A stretch of 15,991 nt of DNA, taken from assembly GCA_002315455.1 (NCBI GenBank), contig DCGG01000021.1:1-15991 (forward strand), read 5' to 3'. A program made the position numbers and the translations under genes. Shown here in pieces: positions 7,833 to 13,754 of the stretch. The stretch's first letter is position 1; every line of letters starts with the position of its first letter. The DNA is from Lentisphaeria bacterium UBA1784 (lineage in GTDB: Bacteria > Verrucomicrobiota > Lentisphaeria > Victivallales > Victivallaceae). The notes under the pieces were generated by a model. That model worked only from the letters and a program-made list of their open reading frames with translations. It did not search any database and was not told where the DNA came from.

Positions 7833-8489
7833 TCACAAAGCAAACAGATCAACGGGAAGTCCGGCGGCGAAAAGGGCTTCGCGGCAGGTGACTTCCTCCA
7901 GTTTCTGATAAAGTTTCCGGTTGATGCGGGTACCCGTGCGGAACTTGGAGAACTCCGTCATCTCCGCAGTCAGCACCATGGGCGCAGCGAGGATCCGCAG
8001 ACTCCAACAGTGGGCCTCCTCCGGATCGTTCCGCCCCGAGACCAGTTGGAACAGGTCGATGAGCAACGGTACGAAATTGACCGAGATCGTCCGGGCCACG
8101 AACTCCCGGCCTCCGGCGGTCAGAGAACTCCGCACCAGAAGTTTGCTGATCCAGCGGGGAAGATCCGGGCGGTACATAATGAGAAACAACCGGCGGATGA
8201 CCTCTCGCACCAGCGCGGCCTTCTCCGGAACGCTCTCCGCGCGCCCCCGGGCCTCCTGCAGAAACACGATGAACTTCTCCGGCTCCCACTGAAGCAAAAC
8301 GTAGGCCCAGACCGCTTCCATCAGTCCGCCGATCCCGCCGAAATGGTAGCAGATGGCGTTCTGGACCGTCCCGGCCCGCCGGGCGATCTCCCGGGTGGTG
8401 ACCGCGTCCACGCCCCGCTCGGCGAAGAGTTCGCCGGCGGCATTGATCAGCGCCGTACGGGTCTGTGCGGTATTTCGATAAGTCGCCAT
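7833..8489 (-). CDS. TetR-family transcriptional regulator of the efflux operon
   Basis: This 218-residue protein has an N-terminal TetR DNA-binding domain. The segment TREIARRAGTVQNAICYHFGG (about 32-52) is the helix-turn-helix and the YHF signature. The all-alpha C-terminal part would bind a ligand or mediate dimerisation, and resembles the CerR/YbiH-type C-terminus. I chose the ATG at 8489 because AAAGGAGA lies just upstream. The longer frame would begin inside the promoter region. As the first gene of an operon with an efflux adaptor and permease, it most probably represses its own promoter and is released by a pump substrate. This is inference from family and position. Confidence 0.92.
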   Translation of the reverse strand: MATYRNTAQTRTALINAAGELFAERGVDAVTTREIARRAGTVQNAICYHFGGIGGLMEAVWAYVLLQWEPEKFIVFLQEARGRAESVPEKAALVREVIRRLFLIMYRPDLPRWISKLLVRSSLTAGGREFVARTISVNFVPLLIDLFQLVSGRNDPEEAHCWSLRILAAPMVLTAEMTEFSKFRTGTRINRKLYQKLEEVTCREALFAAGLPVDLFAL

Positions 8490-8516
8490 GGTATCTCCTT
8501 TCCATACCTCGAGTAT

Positions 8517-8544
8517 AATATAGTTCATTTGACCTAAATTTCAA
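8517..8544 (-). promoter_or_regulatory. Promoter of the tetR-efflux operon with possible operator
   Basis: On the minus strand: -35 TTGAAA (8539-8544), a 16-bp spacer, and -10 TATATT (8517-8522). Just downstream, at 8504-8516, the sequence ATAC-TCGAG-GTAT has 4-bp inverted half-sites where a TetR repressor could sit. The operator is speculative. Confidence 0.6.
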
Positions 8545-8554
8545 GCCTCAAAAT

Positions 8555-8584
8555 AAAAAAAGGACGTTCCATAAAGAAACGCCC
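8555..8584 (-). terminator. Intrinsic terminator of the repeat-protein gene
   Basis: The minus-strand RNA gives GGGCGUUUC-UUUAU-GGAACGUCC (8562-8584), a 9-bp stem with two G-U pairs. It is followed by seven T. It lies 23 bases after the stop codon. Confidence 0.85.
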
Positions 8585-8607
8585 TGCAGTATTTCTGCGG
8601 AAAAACG

Positions 8608-9021
8608 CTAATGTTCAGTCCCGACCACTCTCCCCTGGCTGTCGCGGTAGGTGGTACTTCCTCCGAAGTCCGTGCTGGTCCCGACCACCCGGCCCCGGTT
8701 ATCGCGGTAAGTGGTGGTGCTGCCGGAACTGGTTTCCGTCCCCGTCACCCGCCCCCGGCTGTCACGGTAGGTGGTGGTGCCGCCGAAGTCCGTGCTGGTC
8801 CCGGTCACCCGGCCCCGGCCGTCGCGGTAGGTGGTGGTGTTGCCGGAACTGGTTTCCGTCCCGACGACGCGCCCCCGGCTGTCGCGGTAGGTGGTGGTCC
8901 CGCCGAAGTCCGAACTGCTCCCCGTCACCCGGCCCCGGCTGTCACGGTAAACCCGGTTTTCCGCGACGAGTGTGCCGCCGCACAAAAGAAAAAACATGGC
9001 AAAAAGCAAAAGCGATCTCAT
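8608..9021 (-). CDS. Secreted protein built of alternating 20-residue YRDSRGRV repeats
   Basis: This 137-residue protein consists of a signal peptide (residues 1-20, ending GGTLVA) and a mature part made almost wholly of tandem repeats. Five full 20-residue units and one partial unit start at Tyr25, 45, 65, 85, 105 and 125. Each opens YRDxRGRVxG. The second half alternates between a DFGG type (units 1, 3, 5) and a TSSG type (units 2, 4), so the true period is 40 residues. YRD-RGR repeats recall the YD-repeat/RHS style of beta-strand repeats, but I cannot assign a known family. No enzyme motif, anchor or cysteine is visible in the mature part. The gene has its own promoter, an AAGGAG ribosome binding site and a strong terminator. 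Function is unknown. Confidence 0.85.
   Translation of the reverse strand: MRSLLLFAMFFLLCGGTLVAENRVYRDSRGRVTGSSSDFGGTTTYRDSRGRVVGTETSSGNTTTYRDGRGRVTGTSTDFGGTTTYRDSRGRVTGTETSSGSTTTYRDNRGRVVGTSTDFGGSTTYRDSQGRVVGTEH
8611..8949 (-). repeat. 60-bp tandem repeat with 120-bp super-period inside the coding region
   Basis: The DNA encoding the YRDxRGRV units is itself repetitive. A roughly 60-bp unit recurs five and a half times with few base differences, for example the GTAGGTGGT blocks seen on the plus strand. Alternate units are more alike than neighbours. This suggests growth by duplication of a two-unit block. Confidence 0.85.
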
Positions 9022-9093
9022 AATGGCATTCTCCTTACGTTAGGATGGCTCTCTATCCCCCGAATACCCGAACCGGCATCCGGCATCTGCACC

Positions 9094-9122
9094 AATATAC
9101 CGCATCTCACGTCAAATGTCCA
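9094..9122 (-). promoter_or_regulatory. Promoter of the repeat-protein gene
   Basis: On the minus strand: -35 TGGACA (9117-9122), a 17-bp spacer, and -10 TATATT (9094-9099). The leader is about 65 bases. An ATG just ahead of the true start would give only a three-codon frame overlapping it. Confidence 0.7.
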
Positions 9123-9146
9123 GTACAGAAGTTCCTTTTCCCGGAA

Positions 9147-9179
9147 GAAAAAAGGACCGCCTGAATTTTCAGACGGTCC
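9147..9179 (-). terminator. Intrinsic terminator of the XRE-type regulator gene
   Basis: A stem of about 12 bp is built from GGACCG/CGGTCC (9154-9159 with 9174-9179) and CTGAA/TTCAG. On the minus strand it is followed by a run of T. It lies 22 bases after the stop codon. Confidence 0.85.
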
Positions 9180-9200
9180 CGAATCGTATGTTCGCCCGAA

Positions 9201-9677
9201 CTACTTGGCCGCGGCAGGGGCTTCCGCCGCCTTCGCCGCCTTCGCTGGGGCAGCGGCCGCAGACAAAGCCGCCGCCAGTTCGCGCTTGCCCATCTTGCGG
9301 ATCGCGCAGAGTTTCGCCTTCATCTCCTTGCGGGGAACGCTGCGTCCCATCTCCCACATGCTGACCGTGTGGAGCGTCACTCCCAGCATCGCCGCCAACT
9401 GGGCCTGCGTGATCTTTTTCTTCTCACGCAATTTCTTGATTCCCTGCGCACTGATGCGGACGGTCGTGCCTTCCGCCGTCGCCTTGATAACGGGTTCTTT
9501 TGCGGCAGGGGCGGCCTTTTCGAACCGCTTTGTAAGTTCGGCAGCGCTCTTTTTCATCTCGGAGAGCTGTTTCTTCAGTGCGGCGATCGTCTCCAGAAGC
9601 GGAGTCACCACAGTCTTGATCTCTTTGCGGGAGAGGCGACGAATCTCATCCGTTAACGTCTGTTTCAAATCCGGCAT
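9201..9677 (-). CDS. XRE-type helix-turn-helix protein with coiled coil and Ala/Lys-rich tail
   Basis: This 158-residue protein has three parts. Residues 5-55 form a charged helical segment likely to be a coiled coil (ETIAALKKQLSEMKK). Residues 78-113 are an XRE/Cro helix-turn-helix (KITQAQLAAMLGVTLHTVSMWEMG). Residues 134-158 are a low-complexity tail of Ala, Lys and Pro resembling histone H1-like tails. The start at 9677 has AAAGGA six bases upstream; an ATG nine codons earlier lacks a good site. It is monocistronic, with a promoter and terminator. It is likely a DNA-binding regulator or architectural protein, and no target is indicated by the neighbours. The domain call is firm; the role is unknown. 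Confidence 0.87.
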   Translation of the reverse strand: MPDLKQTLTDEIRRLSRKEIKTVVTPLLETIAALKKQLSEMKKSAAELTKRFEKAAPAAKEPVIKATAEGTTVRISAQGIKKLREKKKITQAQLAAMLGVTLHTVSMWEMGRSVPRKEMKAKLCAIRKMGKRELAAALSAAAAPAKAAKAAEAPAAAK

Positions 9678-9732
9678 TTTCAATCCTTTCTTTTTTCTTT
9701 TCACACCCGGGAGAAATTCTGAATCAGTACAT

Positions 9733-9760
9733 AATATAGATGATTTTCAGGATATTGCAA
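9733..9760 (-). promoter_or_regulatory. Promoter of the XRE-type regulator gene
   Basis: On the minus strand: -35 TTGCAA (9755-9760), a 16-bp spacer, and -10 TATATT (9733-9738). The leader is about 50 bases. Confidence 0.6.
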
Positions 9761-9883
9761 ATTTTTTTATGACGAATCAGGATCCGGATGATGCGAATCT
9801 CTTTTTTTCATCAAAACGGGAACGTCCTCCACACGTATCAGAAATAACGCGACAGCAGGAAGAAAACGACTCCCTGAAGACAC

Positions 9884-9912
9884 AAAAGGAGGGCTCGCAA
9901 ACGGCCCTCCTT
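9884..9912 (-). terminator. Intrinsic terminator of hisF
   Basis: The perfect 9-bp stem AAGGAGGGC/GCCCTCCTT (9886-9894 with 9904-9912) has a 9-base loop and a short T-run on the minus strand. It lies 24 bases after the hisF stop. Confidence 0.8.
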
Positions 9913-9936
9913 CTCCCGTCGGGATGACAAAACACC

Positions 9937-10692
9937 CTACAGTTTGACCTCGAATCCGCGGGTCTTCAGGAACTGCTTCAGTTCCGGAATGTCGATCATG
10001 TGGAAATGAAAAACGCTGGCCGCCAGCAAAATCTCCGCTCCTGCCTGCGCCGCTTCCGCGAAGTGTTCCATGGTGCCGGCGCCGCCGGATGCCACGATCT
10101 TCGCCTGACAGGCCTGCGCCATCGCCCGGATCACCGGCAGATCATAGCCGGTCTTGGCTCCATCGCCGGCTTTGCTGGTAGGCAGGATCACCTTGACACC
10201 GAAACCATCCACTCGCTTGGCCCACTCCACGGCATCCACGCCGGTGGCAGTACGGCCGCCGTCGATATAAACCTCGTAGCCGGAAGGCATCCCGGGATTC
10301 ACGTCAAGATCAATGGCCACGGTGACGGCATCCGCGCCGTACTCCCGGATCAACGCCGGGATCAGTCCCGGATCGCGGAAAGCGGCACTGCTGGTGGAGA
10401 CCTTGTTGGCACCTGCCGCCAACACTTCACCCGCAGACTTCACGTCCCGGATACCGCCGCCCACGGTGAAGGGAACCGTGCAGACGTCCGCAACCCGGCG
10501 GACGACGTCCAGCAGAGTTCCCCGGTTTTCCACGGTGGCGGTGATATCCAGCAGCGCCAGTTCATCGGCGCCGGCGGCGCAGTAGGCCCGGCAGCATTCC
10601 ACCGGATCGCCGGCATCGGCAATATCCACAAAATGGACACCTTTGACAACGCGTCCCATACGCATATCAAGACAGGGCATGATCGTCAGCAT
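9937..10692 (-). CDS. hisF: Imidazole glycerol phosphate synthase, cyclase subunit HisF
   Basis: This is a 251-residue (beta/alpha)8-barrel of normal HisF length. HisF uses ammonia from HisH to turn PRFAR into imidazole glycerol phosphate and AICAR, in histidine synthesis. Both catalytic aspartates are present: Asp9 (PCLDM) and Asp128 (VAIDLD). So are GRVVKG, DELALLDIT, the phosphate-binding TVGGGI and ASGGAG, and AASVFHFHMID. Compared from memory with the Thermotoga enzyme, several ammonia-channel and active-site positions differ: Thr3 for Arg5, Val168 for Glu167, Ser101 for Asn103, and PTSKAGDGAK where TSIDRDGTK is usual. The start has AAAGGA nine bases upstream. Its partner hisH lies 3 kb away on the other strand. 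No clear promoter is visible between it and the upstream terminator. Confidence 0.93.
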   Translation of the reverse strand: MLTIMPCLDMRMGRVVKGVHFVDIADAGDPVECCRAYCAAGADELALLDITATVENRGTLLDVVRRVADVCTVPFTVGGGIRDVKSAGEVLAAGANKVSTSSAAFRDPGLIPALIREYGADAVTVAIDLDVNPGMPSGYEVYIDGGRTATGVDAVEWAKRVDGFGVKVILPTSKAGDGAKTGYDLPVIRAMAQACQAKIVASGGAGTMEHFAEAAQAGAEILLAASVFHFHMIDIPELKQFLKTRGFEVKL

Positions 10693-10742
10693 AGCACAAA
10701 TTCCTTTCTGATGAAATGATCTCCAATGCCGCTCGGAGAATC

Positions 10743-10772
10743 AAAAAAAAGCGGCTGTGACAAACCGCTTTT
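10743..10772 (-). terminator. Intrinsic terminator between the reductase gene and hisF
   Basis: The 8-bp stem AAAAGCGG/CCGCTTTT (10747-10754 with 10765-10772) has a 10-base loop and eight T on the minus strand. It lies 27 bases after the reductase stop and 50 bases before hisF. If hisF lacks its own promoter, this may be a leaky terminator. Confidence 0.8.
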
Positions 10773-10799
10773 CTCTTTGAATGATTTTGATCTCCGGGA

Positions 10800-11966
10800 T
10801 CAGTAGCGGGGCTCCCGGTCAGGCTCCGTGGAAGCGACCTTCTGGAGCCACTCCACGTTGGGGAAGTAGTCCAGGAAGAAGGAGCGCATCAGCGTTTCCA
10901 GACTCTTCGTGCCGTACTCCCAATCAAGGATCTTGTCGCCGAGGGCCTTCCGCACGTTGCTCTGATCGAAGGTGATGTTGCTGTCGAAATAGGGGTAGAG
11001 GTCCCCGACGAAGCGGGCCATCATCTTGCTCTCCGGACTCTCCTCGCCGTTGTTCCTGCCGACCGTAAGATCATCCATGCGGAGGACGCGGCAGATGGAA
11101 TCAAGAATCTGCAGAGTGGAGACCGGACTGTCACCGGTGACGTGGTATGCCGTGTTGGTCACGGGCTTCTGGAAGAGAGCGGTGATCGCCTCCTGCACGT
11201 AGTCGATGGGCACAAAGTAAATCCGGTCAGTGGTGGCGGTGGAGAAGTTGATGTGCATCGCCATCCAGTCAGCCGGGTCCAGATGCATCTTGGAGCTGCG
11301 GTGGCTCTTGACCTTGCCGAGGAACTCCAGAATGCGGTAGAACGCCAAAGGCTTGCGGATCCTGCCGTCGGAACGGCGTCCGGTAATGATGGCCGGCCGG
11401 TAGATACTGAAATTGAATCCCGACTCCCGCACCAGACGTTCCGCCTTGCACTTGCTCTCTTCGTAAGGATTGTTGAAGCCGTTGTCCAGCGTAGGACAGA
11501 CCTCGTAAGCAGTTCCCTTGAGTTTTCCCGCGACATAGGCGGTGGCGACGTAATGGAACTCCTTGACGCCCAACTTCTTGGCCAACGCAACGACGTTTTT
11601 GGTCCCCTCGAAGTTGATGCGGAACACTTTCCCGGTTGGGTCCTTGCCCAGATTGACGTCGGCCGCACAATGGAAGAACTTGTTGACACCGGCAAGGATC
11701 GGGTCCTTGGCCATGGCTTCGGGGTCGATGGTCACGACGTCGCCCTCGATGACGCTCACGTGCTTCAGAATCATGTCCGCCAATTCCGGACAGCCATCGA
11801 AGCGGCATTCATCTCGGATGATCGCCTCGGTCCGTTCCGCCGCGCTCTTGCCGCCGCCGCGCCGAACCAGACAAACGAATTCGTAATCCTGGCGTTCACG
11901 CAACAACGCGACCACAAAGGCACTGCCAACTAACCCGGTAATCCCGGTCAAAAAAACCTTATTCAT
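10800..11966 (-). CDS. NAD(P)-dependent extended SDR, thioester reductase/male-sterility-like
   Basis: This 388-residue Rossmann-fold protein has a dinucleotide-binding motif TGITGLVG at residues 7-14. The catalytic set Thr142 (YVATAYVAG), Tyr168 and Lys172 (NPYEESKCKAE) is that of an extended short-chain dehydrogenase. The acid EGDV (74-77) and FHCAADVN (98-105) segments, and the overall layout, recall the NAD-binding-4 family of fatty acyl and carrier-protein thioester reductases. The protein stands alone, without an adenylation or carrier domain. The substrate is unknown; a nucleotide-sugar or sterol-type SDR is an alternative. The start at 11966 begins exactly at the Rossmann strand and has only a weak ribosome binding site (GGGAT). 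It has a strong promoter of its own and a terminator. Confidence 0.82.
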   Translation of the reverse strand: MNKVFLTGITGLVGSAFVVALLRERQDYEFVCLVRRGGGKSAAERTEAIIRDECRFDGCPELADMILKHVSVIEGDVVTIDPEAMAKDPILAGVNKFFHCAADVNLGKDPTGKVFRINFEGTKNVVALAKKLGVKEFHYVATAYVAGKLKGTAYEVCPTLDNGFNNPYEESKCKAERLVRESGFNFSIYRPAIITGRRSDGRIRKPLAFYRILEFLGKVKSHRSSKMHLDPADWMAMHINFSTATTDRIYFVPIDYVQEAITALFQKPVTNTAYHVTGDSPVSTLQILDSICRVLRMDDLTVGRNNGEESPESKMMARFVGDLYPYFDSNITFDQSNVRKALGDKILDWEYGTKSLETLMRSFFLDYFPNVEWLQKVASTEPDREPRY

Positions 11967-12024
11967 GAAAAAAGATCCCGTCTTTGTTGGAGAAAGAGAG
12001 GCACAACCTCTTGCACTTATCATA

Positions 12025-12053
12025 AATATACATCCTAAATCTTTTCCCGTCAA
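12025..12053 (-). promoter_or_regulatory. Promoter of the SDR reductase gene
   Basis: On the minus strand: -35 TTGACG (12048-12053), a 17-bp spacer, and -10 TATATT (12025-12030). The leader of about 50 bases contains a small hairpin, AGAGG-TTGTG-CCTCT. The 263-base gap between this gene and the divergent polyferredoxin gene holds only the two promoters. Confidence 0.75.
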
Positions 12054-12173
12054 GTTTTTTTGCAAAAAACATGCAGAAAACGGTGGAAGTTTCATTCAAA
12101 ATTCAGTATAGACTTGCACCTGCTGAACTTTCCGGTTTTTCTCCGTTTTTCGCAGGAATCTGTGATTTTCCTC

Positions 12174-12201
12174 TTGAAAACAAGGAGAATTCGGTTATTT
12201 T
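12174..12201 (+). promoter_or_regulatory. Promoter of the polyferredoxin gene
   Basis: -35 TTGAAA (12174-12179), a 16-bp spacer, and -10 TATTTT (12196-12201). The leader is about 22 bases and contains the ribosome binding site GAAAGGA. Confidence 0.55.
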
Positions 12202-12229
12202 ATTTCAGCTAAAAGAAAGGACCGACTCC

Positions 12230-13588
12230 ATGCAAAAGATAAAACGGCCTGCTCTCCTTCACGTTTTCTGCCTGTGTCGCAGAGGGATCGCCATCCTCGT
12301 CCTGCTCTCCGTGCTGGCGGCGCTCTGCGGGATCGGCGGCATCGCGGCGTTCGCCGTCCGGCTCCAATTCATCCCCGCACTGCTGCGGGGGGTCGGGGAG
12401 TTCTCGGTCGGCGCGCTCGTCATCGCCGGGGCCATCCTCGCCGGGACCTTTCTCTTCGGACGTTTCTACTGCGCCATGCTCTGCCCCCTCGGCATTCTTC
12501 AGGAGGGGATCGGCCTTGCCGACCGACGCAGAAAAGAAACGGGCGCGCCTCCTGATCTGCCATATCTGCGGTATTTGATCGCCGGGATCGTATTCGGCCT
12601 CACTTTGTGCGGAAGTGACCGGGGATTTGCCCTGCTGGAGCCTTACACCGCCTTCGGACGCATCTTCGGTGCCTTTTTACGCGGGGGATTTCTGCCGCTG
12701 GTCCTGCTGGTCCTGCTGGTGTTTTGGAGGAGGCGAATCTTCTGCACCGCCATCTGCCCCGCCGGGACCTTGCTGGGGCTCACCGCAAAACACGGATGCT
12801 TTCAACTTCATTTCACGCCGGAATGCATCCGGTGCGGAAAGTGTGCCCACGTCTGCCCCGCCGGATGCATCTCCCCCGCCGCGCAGAAAGTCGACCAGGA
12901 ACGCTGTCTGCGATGCCTGAAATGCATCGGGGTATGCCCCAAAAACGCGCTGACCTTCTGGCGCGGCAGGATCGTTGCTGGAACCGACGTTTCCCGCCGC
13001 CGTTTTCTGCGGCAGGGAACGCTTCTGCTGGCGGCGCTTGGCGGCGGAGCGGTGCTGGCGAAACTGAGAGCGGACCGCATTCTGCGTTTCCGCAGCAGGA
13101 CCGGCATCCTCCCTCCCGGAGCAGGTTCCATGGAGCGCTTCGCCGCAAAATGCACGGGATGCCAACTCTGCGTCGAAAACTGTCCGGCAAAGATCATCGT
13201 CCCGGCAATCGGGGGAAACGGCCCGGTCTCCCTGGACCTCTCCCTGAGAGCCTGCCGCTTCGACTGCAACCGGTGCAGTCAGGTCTGTCCGACGGGAGCG
13301 CTCTTCCGCCTCCCCCTCGAAAAAAAACAACGGACCAGGCTGGCCGTGGCGAAATTCAATGCGAAGTTCTGCAGGGTCTATCAGGAGGACGAGGTCTGCG
13401 GCAAGTGCGCAGCCGCCTGCCCCGCGGGAGCGGCGAAACTCCGCAAGAACGGCGCCCCTTTTCCCATCGACCCTGCGCTCTGCATCGGCTGCGGAGCCTG
13501 CCGTCATGCCTGTCCGGCCTCGCCCGGGGCGATCACCATGGAGGAGACGGAGCGGCAGCGCCTGCTCTCCGGAACCGCGGAGCGTTGA
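12230..13588 (+). CDS. Membrane polyferredoxin, NapH-NapG-like fusion with six [4Fe-4S] sites
   Basis: This 452-residue protein has two halves. The N-terminal half resembles NapH/NosR/YccM. It has about four transmembrane segments (19-42, 62-78, 113-127, 153-167) and two FYCAMLCP/IFCTAICP motifs (Cys81/85 and Cys172/176). Two ferredoxin motifs follow (Cys199-202-205-209 and Cys226-229-232-236; Cys213 may replace one ligand). At 255-278 a twin-arginine-like segment SRRRFLRQ precedes a hydrophobic stretch. The C-terminal half, with four more cysteine groups (from Cys308, Cys342, Cys381 and Cys418), resembles NapG. It probably moves electrons from the quinone pool or a dehydrogenase to a periplasmic reductase. 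No nitrate reductase gene is nearby, so the partner is unknown. The start at 12230 has AAAGG nine bases upstream; the frame is open further upstream without meaning. Confidence 0.87.
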   Translation: MQKIKRPALLHVFCLCRRGIAILVLLSVLAALCGIGGIAAFAVRLQFIPALLRGVGEFSVGALVIAGAILAGTFLFGRFYCAMLCPLGILQEGIGLADRRRKETGAPPDLPYLRYLIAGIVFGLTLCGSDRGFALLEPYTAFGRIFGAFLRGGFLPLVLLVLLVFWRRRIFCTAICPAGTLLGLTAKHGCFQLHFTPECIRCGKCAHVCPAGCISPAAQKVDQERCLRCLKCIGVCPKNALTFWRGRIVAGTDVSRRRFLRQGTLLLAALGGGAVLAKLRADRILRFRSRTGILPPGAGSMERFAAKCTGCQLCVENCPAKIIVPAIGGNGPVSLDLSLRACRFDCNRCSQVCPTGALFRLPLEKKQRTRLAVAKFNAKFCRVYQEDEVCGKCAAACPAGAAKLRKNGAPFPIDPALCIGCGACRHACPASPGAITMEETERQRLLSGTAER

Positions 13589-13718
13589 CCGCTTCCGCCC
13601 TCCGTTTTTCACTTCTCCTGCGGCAGAAGGCGAAGGACGTACCGGATAACGCATGCGTCTCTTTTCCGGATCCGCCGGCGAGATATCTTTCCAACAGGAG
13701 AAATACAAGATTTTCCGG

Positions 13719-13747
13719 TGGAAAAATGGAGCGTTTCATGCTATATT
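13719..13747 (+). promoter_or_regulatory. Promoter of the hisH-nth-acyltransferase operon
   Basis: -35 TGGAAA (13719-13724), a 17-bp spacer, and -10 TATATT (13742-13747). Only seven bases separate the -10 from the hisH ATG. The inverted repeat TTTTCC-GGT-GGAAAA (13711-13725) covers the -35 and could be an operator. Confidence 0.6.
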
Positions 13748-13754
13748 TTGAATT

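Noticed and set aside
4593..8537. Plus-strand open frame of 1314 codons antisense to the efflux operon
   Set aside because: It lies wholly opposite three well-supported genes, is rich in His, Arg, Pro and Gln as expected of GC-rich antisense frames, and shows no domain.
8611..8949. Repeat block considered as a CRISPR array
   Set aside because: The 60-bp units are directly contiguous, coding in frame, and have no spacers.
8611..9927. Plus-strand open frame of 438 codons over the repeat gene and the XRE gene
   Set aside because: It is antisense to two genes with promoters, ribosome binding sites and terminators; its repetitive Val/Gly/Pro part merely mirrors the minus-strand repeats.
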